NCBI GenBank assembly: GCA_003265975.1
Contig: QFBU01000011.1
Coordinates: 1-29,364 of the forward strand
Direction of reading: 5' to 3'
Source: Candidatus Marinamargulisbacteria bacterium SCGC AAA071-K20
GTDB lineage: Bacteria > Margulisbacteria > Marinamargulisbacteria > GCA-2716485 > AAA071-K20
Length of the DNA stretch: 29,364 nucleotides
Positions 8,485-16,795 of the stretch are shown here, piece after piece. The translations under genes and the position numbers were made by a program. Below the pieces are notes generated by a model. The model had not been told where the DNA came from, did no database searches, and saw only the letters and a program-made list of their open reading frames with translations. Every line of letters begins with the position of its first letter. Position 1 is the stretch's first letter.

Positions 8485-9391
8485 GCCAGGTAGCCACATC
8501 TAAAAATACCTCTTCTTTATTGTATTCCAAAAGCATTTCATGTCGGCCTTTTGGATATATTTTCAATTGAATATTTTGATGACCAGTATCTTTGTATTTC
8601 TTTACAATCTTTTTCAGGGCGCTTGTGCCTTTAGCTAATGGATCCTTTTCACCTGAAAATAATAAGAGGGGAAGATCTTTAGGTATCATTTTTAAACGCT
8701 CCTCTCTGTAAATTGTATTCAATACATCAAAGAGTGCATAAAAGTATTGATAAGAGGGTCTACTATTACATAAAGGGTCCGCCATAAAATCATCCACCAC
8801 TTGGTCCACTGAGCAAATCCAATCGCCTTTAGATCTAAACGGTATAAAAGGGAGTATATAGGGTGCGAAAGCCATAATCTTGATAATTAAACTAGGCCTT
8901 GTCATGCCTAAAAGTGACCCTAAAAAACGAGAGGCGGCTTTCCCAAAATTAAGGAGCAGCGCTGGTTCAATACTGGTGCCTGAAAGTATGAGTCCTTTTA
9001 CGTGGATTGGGTCATCTTGAACCGCAGCTTGTGCCAAAAAAGATCCCATACTATGCCCCAGCATTACAAACTCAATACTTGGGTTGTTTTCTAATATGTA
9101 TTTCTTGGCTTCATTAATGTTTCTAACAAGAGACAAGTAAGAGTCTGTTTCTCCCACTACGCCAAAGCCTGTTTCTTTACTAGTTAGGCCATGCCCACGA
9201 TGGTCAATGGCATACACAAGTATATTCTGTTTAGCTAAAAATTGAGCAAATGGGGCATACCTAGCGCCATGCTCAGCAATTCCGTGACAAATCAACATTA
9301 CTTTTTTAGGAGTTCCAGTTGAGGACCATTTATGGAGGCTTATGTTTGTTTTGGTATAATCTAAAAAACGTTCTGTAGAATAACTTACCAT
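8471..9391 (-). CDS. Alpha/beta hydrolase, monoacylglycerol lipase/lysophospholipase-like
   Basis: Serine hydrolase of 306 aa in the Hydrolase_4 / monoglyceride-lipase family, probably cleaving a fatty-acyl ester. The catalytic triad is visible: S114 in GHSMG (112-116), D250 in SGEKDP and H284 in GRHEM. The HG oxyanion-loop motif is at 36-37 (CHGIAEHG), followed by DHRGHG at 63-68, typical of this family. A hydrophobic cap region lies at about 145-190. There is no signal peptide, so it should be cytoplasmic or membrane-associated from inside. The ATG overlaps the rfbC stop by 7 nt (ATGGTAA), so translation is probably coupled to rfbC. The substrate is not predictable; the context gives no lipid gene. 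Confidence 0.85.
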   Translation of the reverse strand: MVSYSTERFLDYTKTNISLHKWSSTGTPKKVMLICHGIAEHGARYAPFAQFLAKQNILVYAIDHRGHGLTSKETGFGVVGETDSYLSLVRNINEAKKYILENNPSIEFVMLGHSMGSFLAQAAVQDDPIHVKGLILSGTSIEPALLLNFGKAASRFLGSLLGMTRPSLIIKIMAFAPYILPFIPFRSKGDWICSVDQVVDDFMADPLCNSRPSYQYFYALFDVLNTIYREERLKMIPKDLPLLLFSGEKDPLAKGTSALKKIVKKYKDTGHQNIQLKIYPKGRHEMLLEYNKEEVFLDVATWLGSL

Positions 9392-9945
9392 GTAAGCGAT
9401 TCAGTACTCATATATTCAGAAAGTGGTTTTGCTGAAATATCTTTTTGAGAAAGTACGGGCTCAATTCCATTTAATGGCCATTCTACGTTAATTTCAGAGT
9501 CGTTATAGGCAATGCTTCGGTCACAGTCTTTAGAATAAAACTGATTACATTTGTAAAGTACAACTGCTTTTTCTGAAGTCACAAAAAATCCATGAGCAAA
9601 TCCAACCGGTACATACAAATAATGATGGTTTGTAGCAGATAAATACTCACCCACCCATTGCTTATAAGTAGGCGAATCAGGTCTTAAATCTACAGCTACA
9701 TCAAAAATTTCTCCTTCAATAGCTCTTACCAATTTAGATTGAGACATCGGTTGTGTTTGAAAATGAAGTCCTCTTAAAATTCCTTTAGTCGATTCACTTT
9801 GATTGTCTTGTACAAAGTAGTCTTTAATTCCTTGTTCGTGGAAAGTCTTTTCGTTATACGCTTCAAAAAAATATCCTCGAGGATCTTCTATCAAAGTAGG
9901 GATACATAATTTTACGTCAGGAATATCTAATGATTTTATTTGCAT
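9385..9945 (-). CDS. rfbC: dTDP-4-dehydrorhamnose 3,5-epimerase
   Basis: RmlC-type cupin epimerase, 186 aa, the usual family length. It converts dTDP-4-keto-6-deoxyglucose to dTDP-4-keto-L-rhamnose for surface polysaccharides. Family landmarks: DPRGYFFE at 21-28, LRGLHFQ with presumed catalytic H61, K71 nearby, VDLRPDSPTY at 85-94, PVGFAHGF at 113-120 and Y131 as the likely acid partner. No rfbA, rfbB or rfbD is in this window, so it is an orphan of that pathway here and could act in a related deoxysugar route. mutS ends 26 nt upstream. The start lacks a Shine-Dalgarno and instead has a -10-like box six bases upstream. The hydrolase gene overlaps its end. Confidence 0.92.
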   Translation of the reverse strand: MQIKSLDIPDVKLCIPTLIEDPRGYFFEAYNEKTFHEQGIKDYFVQDNQSESTKGILRGLHFQTQPMSQSKLVRAIEGEIFDVAVDLRPDSPTYKQWVGEYLSATNHHYLYVPVGFAHGFFVTSEKAVVLYKCNQFYSKDCDRSIAYNDSEINVEWPLNGIEPVLSQKDISAKPLSEYMSTESLTW

Positions 9946-9951
9946 AAGAGT

Positions 9952-9960
9952 ATATTAACA
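9952..9960 (-). promoter_or_regulatory. extended -10-like element just before the rfbC ATG
   Basis: Reverse strand TGTTAATAT (TAATAT at 9952-9957 with TGn), then six bases, then ATG. An overlapping TATACT at 9949-9954 is an alternative. No ribosome site lies between, so leaderless initiation is possible; readthrough from mutS is the alternative. Confidence 0.35.
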
Positions 9961-9971
9961 TATGGAAACAT

Positions 9972-12431
9972 TTAAAAAAGAGTTAATTGGAGTTGATTAT
10001 GTGTAATGCTGTCGCTTTCAAATTCTTCAAGAAGTTGTTTGGCTCTGTTTATGACTTCGTTGGGTAGTCCGGCCATCTCGGCGACATGTATGCCGTAACT
10101 TTTGTCGGCAGGGCCACTTTTAAAGTGATAGGTAAATACAAGTTTCCCATCGTCTTCAGAAATACTCATAGACCCATTTCTAAGTCCAGAAAGTTGAGTA
10201 TTAAGGCCTGTTAACTCATGATAATGAGTTGCAAACAAAGTACGAGCACCCACAACATTATGTATATATTCAGTAACCGCACCCGCAATACTAATCCCAT
10301 CGTATGTAGACGTCCCTCTTCCAATTTCATCTAAAATAATTAAACTATTTTTTGTAGAATTATGAAGTAACTTAGAGGTCTCTAACATTTCAGTCATAAA
10401 TGTACTTTGTCCAGAATACAAATTGTCACTTGCTCCAATTCGAGTAAATAACTTGTCCACAATACTCAATTTAGCGCGTTCACAAGGAACAAAACATCCC
10501 ATCTGAGCCATTACTACGGTTAATGCAACTTGCCTCATTAAAGTTGACTTTCCAGCCATATTTGGACCCGTAATTAATATAAATCTAGACTCTTGATTTA
10601 AGATAATGTCATTAGGAATCACTTGTACGTCTCTATTTTGTTCAAGAACAGGGTGACGGTTTCCTTTAAGTTCAAGCGTGAGTTGATTATCGTCTTCAAT
10701 AATGGGTCTAGAGTAGGAGTTTTTTTGAGACACATTAGCTAATGACTGAAAACAATCAAGCTCAGCTATATTAAATGCAAGTTTCTGTAGATAGGGGATA
10801 TAGTCTTTAACTTTGTTAACTATTTCTTCATATAATCTACTTTCAAGTTTGTTTTGTTTTTCTTCTCCGTTAAATAAAAGTGTTTCTTTTTCTTTTAATT
10901 CTGGGTTGATATATCTTTCCGCATTACTCAATGTTTGTTTTCTAATATAGTCTTCCGGGATATCGCCTTTATAACTATGTGATAATTGAAAGTAATAACC
11001 AAACACTTTGTTATATCCAACTTTTAAAGCTTTAATTCCTGTACGTGCTCTTTCACGTTCTTCAAGGCTGTTAATCCAATCTCTGATGGTCTTAAATGAC
11101 AATAAAAGATCATCAAGCTCTTGACTGTATCCAGGGTTAATAAGCCCACCTTCTCGACTGTTTTGTGGACAGTTTTCATTGATACCAGATGTAATTAAAG
11201 AGTGCAGAGTTTGATGGTCTGATCCGTCTTGGTTTAGGGTGGAAAAAAATGTAAAGAAGTCGTCAAATCCTTGTACATCAAGTTGACTTAATATTTCAGG
11301 TAACTGACTTACAGAGTCGAGAGATTGTTTTAAGGCCAATAAGTCTTTAGGATTATTATGACGTGTAGATATTCGAGAAACCAGTCGTTCAATATCATAA
11401 ACAGATTGAAGTTGATCTCTAACTTCTTCTCTAGATAAAATATCACCGTACAAACTTTCTAAAAAATTATGCCTTTTTTCTATTATATTTTTGTCCACAA
11501 AAGGCGTTTTTATTAACTGTTTCAATCGCCTGGCTCCCATGGCCGTTTTACAATGATTAAGTACCCAAAATAATGAACCTTTTTTAGTATTAGTACTGTT
11601 ACATGTCACAAGTTCTAAATGGTTAACAGAATTATTATCGATTAGTAAATAAGAATTAGGGTAATAGGGTTTAGCCCAACGGATATGATCTAGAGCATCT
11701 TTCTGAACGGTCCCCAAATAGGCCAATAGGGCTTGCATTGCTGGAAACGCTTCTGTGAGTCCATCAATACCAAAGGCAGACAAATCGTGAACTTTAAAAT
11801 GCATTTTCAACCAATCGCTTGCTCTATCAATTTTTTGAAAAGGCACAGTATTAATCAATACGCCCTCTAAAGTAAAAGGAAGCGGCTGATCCTCGTCTAC
11901 AATTAATTCTTTAATTTCTAAAGAGAGTAAAAGCGATTCCACCTCGTCTTTGTCATTTAACACCGAACATTTAAATTCACCTGTACTACAATCCACAAAA
12001 CTAAGGCCAAATAGAGTTGGTGATACATGTATAGACGCAATATAATTACTATCTTTAGCTTCGAGTGCATCCTCTTTGAGAATAGTTCCTGGGGTAATAA
12101 TTTGAGTTACTTTGCGTTTGGTGAGTCCTTTTGACTCAGACGCATCTTCTACCTGTTCGCAAATGGCCACTTTATGACCTTGTTTTACAAGTCTTATAAT
12201 GTAGTTCTCAGCTGCATGATATGGGAGTCCACACATCGGTATTCTATTGTCGTCTTTTCCTCTTCCAGTCAATGTTAAATCAATCGCTTTTGAGGCTATC
12301 AACGCATCATCTAAAAACATTTCATAAAAATCACCTAAGCGAAAAAACAAAATACAGTCGGTATGAGCCTCTTTAAGAGACAGATACTGTTTGAGCATCG
12401 GGGTAATTGTAACTTTAGAAAGATCAAACAT
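9972..12431 (-). CDS. mutS: DNA mismatch repair protein MutS
   Basis: Mismatch-recognition ATPase, 819 aa. The N-terminal domain carries the F-x-E wedge (F35, E37 in GDFYEMF) that stacks on the mispair. Connector and lever/clamp domains follow. The ABC ATPase has Walker A GPNMAGKST (622-630, K628) and Walker B/signature DEIGRGTSTYDG starting at D701. The protein ends in QLTLF (815-819), which fits the beta-clamp-binding consensus and sits at the extreme C-terminus. A long tetramerisation tail like that of E. coli (853 aa) is absent. The ATG overlaps the pheT stop by one base (TAATG), so translation is probably coupled to pheT, and the gene is part of the pheS-pheT-mutS unit. No mutL is nearby. 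Confidence 0.96.
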   Translation of the reverse strand: MFDLSKVTITPMLKQYLSLKEAHTDCILFFRLGDFYEMFLDDALIASKAIDLTLTGRGKDDNRIPMCGLPYHAAENYIIRLVKQGHKVAICEQVEDASESKGLTKRKVTQIITPGTILKEDALEAKDSNYIASIHVSPTLFGLSFVDCSTGEFKCSVLNDKDEVESLLLSLEIKELIVDEDQPLPFTLEGVLINTVPFQKIDRASDWLKMHFKVHDLSAFGIDGLTEAFPAMQALLAYLGTVQKDALDHIRWAKPYYPNSYLLIDNNSVNHLELVTCNSTNTKKGSLFWVLNHCKTAMGARRLKQLIKTPFVDKNIIEKRHNFLESLYGDILSREEVRDQLQSVYDIERLVSRISTRHNNPKDLLALKQSLDSVSQLPEILSQLDVQGFDDFFTFFSTLNQDGSDHQTLHSLITSGINENCPQNSREGGLINPGYSQELDDLLLSFKTIRDWINSLEERERARTGIKALKVGYNKVFGYYFQLSHSYKGDIPEDYIRKQTLSNAERYINPELKEKETLLFNGEEKQNKLESRLYEEIVNKVKDYIPYLQKLAFNIAELDCFQSLANVSQKNSYSRPIIEDDNQLTLELKGNRHPVLEQNRDVQVIPNDIILNQESRFILITGPNMAGKSTLMRQVALTVVMAQMGCFVPCERAKLSIVDKLFTRIGASDNLYSGQSTFMTEMLETSKLLHNSTKNSLIILDEIGRGTSTYDGISIAGAVTEYIHNVVGARTLFATHYHELTGLNTQLSGLRNGSMSISEDDGKLVFTYHFKSGPADKSYGIHVAEMAGLPNEVINRAKQLLEEFESDSITHNQLQLTLF

Positions 12432-14803
12432 TAACGAATACTAACGGGTAGTTTTTCTGAGATGAGTGTTCTAAGATCTTGATGCGACTTATTCACTTCA
12501 TCGTCCGTTAATGAGGCTTCTTTATTTTCGTATGTGAAGGTAATGGCGATACTTTTTTTGTCTTCACCTAACTGATCAGACTCAAAAACATCAAATAATT
12601 GAATGTCGGTAACTAGTTTAGGTTTGTTGGCTAATAAAAAAGATTTAATGTCGCCATATGACAACTCTTTTGGTGCTAACAAGGCTAAATCACGCTTTAT
12701 AGTAGGAAATTTACTGACAGACTGGTAAGACGGAAATTTAGGGGCCAAGTCTAAAGAAAGGAAGCTGATTTCAGCAACTACAGTGTCATCAGAAACATCA
12801 AACTCTGAAGCCACGTTAGGATGAAGCGTCCCAATAAATCCAATGATTTGTCCTTCATTATTCAAAATTGAACATTGTTTTTTAGGGTGTAAAAAAGTTC
12901 TAGAGTCATTGCTATCAAAACTAATAGAATGATCAGAAAAAAGTCCTTCTAGAAGTCCTTTCATGTGAAATATTGAATATGTGTTTTCTTGACGACTAGT
13001 CTCAGTGTACGCCTCTTTAAAATAAGTTCCAGACGCAACTACACAAAGCCGTTTGTCTTCAAAGTGAGGTTTTATAGACTCATTAAACGCTTTTCCAATT
13101 TCAAAGAAATGACAGTCTTTTTGCTGTCGTCGTCTATTAAAAGAAAGTCGTTCAAGTAAAGACACAAAAAGCTGAGTTCTCATAACCGACTCGTCTTGAG
13201 AAATAGGATTAGCAATATGAAGAGTCCCTTCAATAGGCAATCCCGCTTTTTTAAATGATTTTTCTGACACCATCGGAAAGGTATTTACTTCCGAAAATCC
13301 CCGAGCGCAAAGTGTGTTTTGAATCAATTGATCAAACTCAAAACTAGCTAATTGAGACGCTTTTAAAGACGGTCCCTGAGGTAATGTTGAAGGGATGTTT
13401 TCCATGCCTTTAAGGCGTGCGATTTCTTCTGCGATGCAAGGTAATTCCGAAATATCATGCTGTCTAAAGCTCGGCACAACAAGTGTGTCTCCATTAATCT
13501 TAAAGCCCAAACTTTCTAATGTTTCTTGAATATCTTTTCTTTCATAAGTAGTTCCAAGTAATTTATTGATTCCCTCAGGGTCAAAGTTTAATAACTTTTC
13601 TTTAAATAAGGGATCTTTTTCTGATTTAAATACGTTTATATTTTTCACAGTGGCGCCAGCAAGCGTTTGAAACAAGTAGGACGCTCTATTAGCGGCTTCA
13701 ATTACACCCTCAATATCTACTGATTTTTCAAAACGTGTGGCGCTTTCAGTTCTTAAACGTAAACGGGTGCCAGTTTTTCTAACACGAATAGGATCAAAGT
13801 AAGCGGCTTCTAAACTTACAGAAGTAGTATTTTCAGTAACCTCAGTAGACTTCCCGCCCATAACACCAGCAATAGCAATTGGACCACTCTCATCGCAAAT
13901 AACGAGGTCATCCTTTTCCAACGTGTACGCCTGACCATCTAAGGCCTTAAACGTGCTACTAGCGATTATGTTTTCTATAGAAATAGAAGTCCCTTTAAGA
14001 GAATTAGTATCAAAAGCGTGTAACGGTTGCCCAAATTCAAGTAAAACGTAATTAGTTATGTCTACAAATAGCTGAATAGGGCGAATACCACACAATTCAA
14101 GCCGTCTTTGCATCCAAAGAGGCGTTTTATTTAAAGAACAAGAACTAAGCTCTCTAAGCGAATACAATGGGCAATCAGCCGATTTACTATTAAGATCAAC
14201 AGCCGTCTCTGCTTTAGACTCATTTAGTTTAAACTCAGGCCGTTTTAATGGAAGATTTAACAACGTAGCACATTCACGAGCTGTACCTATAATACTTTGA
14301 CAGTCACCACGATTAGGTAATATTGCAATATCCAATAGTGACTCTTTTAATTGAGCATAGTCTATAAAATCAACTCCAACAGGGGTATTTGTAGGTAAAA
14401 TCCAAATGCCATCAGCTTCATCGGCTACACCAAGTTCAGCTTCCGAGCAAAGCATCCCACTTGACTCAATCCCCCTCAATTTACTCACTTTTATCTTCAT
14501 CCCATTGCTCAATACGGCACCAGGGGGACTCACAGGAACGATGTCTCCAACAGAAATATTCGTAGCACCCGTAACAATTTGAATTCGTTTTGACCCATCG
14601 TTAACTTGAGTGACTACAAGTCGATCAGCATCAGGGTGAGGTGAAATCTCTTCAATTTTACCTGTAATAATCCCTTTTAGGGCCGCTCCAACTTCTATGA
14701 TTTCTTCAACTTCTAAACCTGAAAAAGAAAGCTTCTCAGCCATTTCTTCAATGCTTTCTGGTAAATCTACGTAGTCTCTAAGCCAACTGATTGGAATTTT
14801 CAT
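12431..14803 (-). CDS. pheT: Phenylalanyl-tRNA synthetase beta subunit
   Basis: Beta subunit of the (alpha-beta)2 class IIc PheRS, 790 aa, the normal bacterial size. It opens with MKIPISWLRDYVDLP, followed by the tRNA-binding OB fold (about 40-150), the B3/B4 editing region that hydrolyses mischarged tyrosine (about 210-370), B5 (about 400-470), the catalytic-like domain, and the C-terminal FDX-ACB anticodon domain from about residue 695 (FPTIKRDLALLAP). The start is supported by AAAGG (reverse, 14814-14818). It follows pheS by 15 nt and is coupled to mutS through TAATG. Confidence 0.96.
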   Translation of the reverse strand: MKIPISWLRDYVDLPESIEEMAEKLSFSGLEVEEIIEVGAALKGIITGKIEEISPHPDADRLVVTQVNDGSKRIQIVTGATNISVGDIVPVSPPGAVLSNGMKIKVSKLRGIESSGMLCSEAELGVADEADGIWILPTNTPVGVDFIDYAQLKESLLDIAILPNRGDCQSIIGTARECATLLNLPLKRPEFKLNESKAETAVDLNSKSADCPLYSLRELSSCSLNKTPLWMQRRLELCGIRPIQLFVDITNYVLLEFGQPLHAFDTNSLKGTSISIENIIASSTFKALDGQAYTLEKDDLVICDESGPIAIAGVMGGKSTEVTENTTSVSLEAAYFDPIRVRKTGTRLRLRTESATRFEKSVDIEGVIEAANRASYLFQTLAGATVKNINVFKSEKDPLFKEKLLNFDPEGINKLLGTTYERKDIQETLESLGFKINGDTLVVPSFRQHDISELPCIAEEIARLKGMENIPSTLPQGPSLKASQLASFEFDQLIQNTLCARGFSEVNTFPMVSEKSFKKAGLPIEGTLHIANPISQDESVMRTQLFVSLLERLSFNRRRQQKDCHFFEIGKAFNESIKPHFEDKRLCVVASGTYFKEAYTETSRQENTYSIFHMKGLLEGLFSDHSISFDSNDSRTFLHPKKQCSILNNEGQIIGFIGTLHPNVASEFDVSDDTVVAEISFLSLDLAPKFPSYQSVSKFPTIKRDLALLAPKELSYGDIKSFLLANKPKLVTDIQLFDVFESDQLGEDKKSIAITFTYENKEASLTDDEVNKSHQDLRTLISEKLPVSIR

Positions 14804-14818
14804 CTAAATATAACCTTT

Positions 14819-15820
14819 CTAGAACTGCTTTAATAAGCGAGAATCATTTTCATACAATAATCTAATATCATTAATTTGATACTTTAACATTGCTAGTCTT
14901 TCAATACCCATACCAAATGCAAAGCCTGTATACAGGTCTGGATCAATTTTAGTTTGTCTAAATACTTCACGTTGAACTAAACCTGCACCCATCACTTCAA
15001 ACCATTTGCCATGTAGCTTCGACCCAGGGTCATTCCATTTAACGTCAACTTCTACAGAGGGCTCCGTAAACGGAAAGTAACTAGATCTAAATCGTACATC
15101 ATAGTCTTGCCCAAAAAATGAATGCAAAAAGGTGGTAAGCGTTCCTTTTAAGTCAGCAAGCGTTACATTCTTGTCCACATAAAGTCCTTCAATTTGGTGA
15201 AAAACAGGTGAATGACTAGTATCTGCGTCATATCTATAGACCTTACCCGGCGCCAAAATACGTAAGGGGGGCTTTTCGTTAAGCATGGTTCTAATTTGAA
15301 CGGGGGAGGTATGTGTTCTAAGCAATTGCTTATTAGTAAGATAAAAAGTGTCATGCATATCTCTTGCTGGGTGGTCTTTACCTATATTCAACGCCTCAAA
15401 GTTAAACTCTTCAGACTCAATATCAGGCCCTTCTTTTACTGTGAAACCAAAACGATCAAACAAGGTTACTATTTCTCTAATGACCAAAGAAATAGGGTGC
15501 AAATGTCCTTTTTTAACAGAAATACCAGGAAGAGATGCGTCTGTACCATCCTTACTTAGCTTAGAATGTAAACGGGCATGTTCTAGCTTTGACTGTTTTG
15601 CGCTTAATATAGCCATAATCTCTGATTTAGCTTTATTCACTAACTGTCCCATTACAGGACGTTTTTCGGGAGGTAAACTAGACACTTGCTTCAAAAAGCG
15701 TGTAAGTTCTCCATTTTTACCTAAAACCTTACTTTTAATAAGATCAAGTTCTGAGAGCCCATTAACATTGTCGATTGAGTTAATATAATTGTCTTTAAGT
15801 TCTAAAATTTCTTTTTCCAT
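14819..15820 (-). CDS. pheS: Phenylalanyl-tRNA synthetase alpha subunit
   Basis: Catalytic alpha subunit of PheRS, 333 aa. The N-terminal coiled-coil arm for tRNA spans about residues 1-90. The class II core follows, with the motif 2 region at about 180-215 (HTSPVQIRTM, then KVYRYDADTSHSPVFHQIEG) and motif 3 FGMGIERLAML near residue 304. It is the first gene of pheS-pheT-mutS. No Shine-Dalgarno precedes the ATG; instead an A+T-rich TATATAAAAT stretch ends about 7-8 bases upstream, so the leader may be very short. Another weak promoter (TTGGCT, 17 nt, TATGCT) and a 15-codon upstream ORF lie further out. Confidence 0.96.
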   Translation of the reverse strand: MEKEILELKDNYINSIDNVNGLSELDLIKSKVLGKNGELTRFLKQVSSLPPEKRPVMGQLVNKAKSEIMAILSAKQSKLEHARLHSKLSKDGTDASLPGISVKKGHLHPISLVIREIVTLFDRFGFTVKEGPDIESEEFNFEALNIGKDHPARDMHDTFYLTNKQLLRTHTSPVQIRTMLNEKPPLRILAPGKVYRYDADTSHSPVFHQIEGLYVDKNVTLADLKGTLTTFLHSFFGQDYDVRFRSSYFPFTEPSVEVDVKWNDPGSKLHGKWFEVMGAGLVQREVFRQTKIDPDLYTGFAFGMGIERLAMLKYQINDIRLLYENDSRLLKQF

Positions 15821-15853
15821 AGGTGCAATTTTATATAAACTTCATCAAAATAG

Positions 15854-15901
15854 CTAGTAAAGCATATAGCTATAGCCTCCAGCAGCCAAAAAAGAATACA
15901 T
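15854..15901 (-). CDS. possible 15-codon leader peptide upstream of pheS
   Basis: Reverse-strand ORF MYSFLAAGGYSYMLY, ending 33 nt before the pheS ATG. Five of its 15 residues are aromatic (one Phe, four Tyr). pheST operons in enteric bacteria are controlled by a Phe-rich leader peptide, but this one is Tyr- rather than Phe-rich, has no clear ribosome site and shows no obvious attenuator hairpin. The 10-base palindrome TATAGCTATA (15865-15874) lies inside it and could instead be an operator. Chance is a real alternative. Confidence 0.2.
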   Translation of the reverse strand: MYSFLAAGGYSYMLY

Positions 15902-15918
15902 CTTTAGATTGAAAAAGA

Positions 15919-15948
15919 TTGACAAAAGTTATACAAAAAAAGTATAAA
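15919..15948 (+). promoter_or_regulatory. near-consensus promoter for the 214-aa protein gene
   Basis: A perfect -35 box TTGACA (15919-15924), an 18-nt spacer, and TATAAA (15943-15948). It is the only perfect TTGACA paired with a good -10 that I noticed in the window. The predicted start is about 15955, giving a 5' leader of 120-130 nt before the ATG at 16083. That leader contains three mini-ORFs (MKFL, MNLRR, MFIANLKNKP) and a small dyad TTAAG/CTTAA (15988-16004). Confidence 0.65.
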
Positions 15949-16068
15949 TAAACAAAACTCTCATTTTATTATGAAATTTTTATGAATTTAAGACGATAAC
16001 TTAAGAGTAAGAAGAATCAAAATGTTTATTGCAAACTTAAAGAATAAACCTTAAATAAAATAATAATT

Positions 16069-16072
16069 AGGA
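16069..16072 (+). promoter_or_regulatory. ribosome binding site fixing the start at 16083
   Basis: AGGA at 16069-16072 lies ten bases before the ATG at 16083. It is only one base before the in-frame GTG at 16074, which is too close to serve that codon. Confidence 0.6.
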
Positions 16073-16082
16073 CGTGTTAATC

Positions 16083-16727
16083 ATGCAAGCAGTATCGCCA
16101 TTAACAACATTAGTTAGAAAATCAGAGGAAGGAATGCGAATTCCTGATGCAAATGAACGCCGTCGTGCAGAAGAAATTAAAGTCGTTTTTGCAGGTCTAT
16201 CAGATGCTAACAAATTAGCTCTATTTAATTTTTTTGCACATGCAGGTGCGAAAGAGGCTAGGGGAGAGAACATTCTTGCTACAGATCCTCAGTATAAAGC
16301 TCTTGAACAAGCGCCTACTGTTCCTATTCCAGATGTAACCCCTAGAGGAGCGTCTATAGACTTAATCGACGTACTTAACCATTTTTTCGTTAAATTAAAA
16401 GATAGAGAACAAGGATTTATAGAACTGGTAGGCAGCGGTGCAGGCGGTGCAGGTGCTGGAGGTAGAGTAGACGCGGCACGAGTTATATTTAACAAAGAAG
16501 GCTTCGTAGCATTTCAAAAAATGATAGTAAACCCTCATGGTACTTCAGCTTATGATGCAATACTTGAAGAGGTTACTGCAAAAATAATTGATGCTAAGGC
16601 AAGACTTGATGAAGCTGCAGGAACCTCAATTGAATTATCTGAATTACAACAAGAAATACTTACTGGTGCAAATCTTTCAGGTGCTAATCTTAGAGTTTTG
16701 AATACAGTAAACGTAGAGATGAATTAA
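16083..16727 (+). CDS. uncharacterised 214-aa protein, Gly-rich linker, GANL repeat tail
   Basis: I do not recognise a family. The 214-aa product has no signal peptide or membrane segment, so it is probably cytoplasmic. About residues 1-115 form a charged, mainly helical-looking domain (residues 16-35 are rich in Arg and Glu). A flexible linker GSGAGGAGAGGR sits at about 118-129, followed by a second helical domain, and the tail reads LTGANLSGANL, two pentapeptide-like A-N-L turns. The ATG is preferred over an in-frame GTG at 16074 because AGGA ends ten bases before the ATG. Its expression signals stand out: near-consensus promoter, long leader, and a strong terminator right after the gene, together suggesting a discrete, abundant transcript. 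Two paralogous HExxH proteins follow in the same direction; a partner or substrate relation is only inferred from position. Confidence 0.75.
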   Translation: MQAVSPLTTLVRKSEEGMRIPDANERRRAEEIKVVFAGLSDANKLALFNFFAHAGAKEARGENILATDPQYKALEQAPTVPIPDVTPRGASIDLIDVLNHFFVKLKDREQGFIELVGSGAGGAGAGGRVDAARVIFNKEGFVAFQKMIVNPHGTSAYDAILEEVTAKIIDAKARLDEAAGTSIELSELQQEILTGANLSGANLRVLNTVNVEMN

Positions 16728-16747
16728 GCTTATTTAATTTAAATTAC

Positions 16748-16782
16748 AAAAAAAGCCCCCCATAAAATTTGGGGGGCTTTTT
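16748..16782 (+). terminator. strong intrinsic terminator after the 214-aa gene
   Basis: An A7 tract, GCCCCCC (16755-16761), a 9-nt loop, GGGGGGC (16771-16777) and T5 form a perfect 7-bp G-C stem extendable by A-T pairs into the T-tract. It is symmetrical enough to act on both strands. It ends only 13 nt before the ATG of the next gene. Confidence 0.9.
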
Positions 16783-16795
16783 AGTTTAATAAATA

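Noticed and set aside
15348..15788. 146-codon open frame on the forward strand inside pheS
   Set aside because: Lies over conserved pheS coding sequence on the other strand; composition is that of a shadow frame.
16074..16082. GTG start for the 214-aa protein
   Set aside because: AGGA ends one base before this GTG, too close to serve it; the ATG at 16083 is ten bases downstream.
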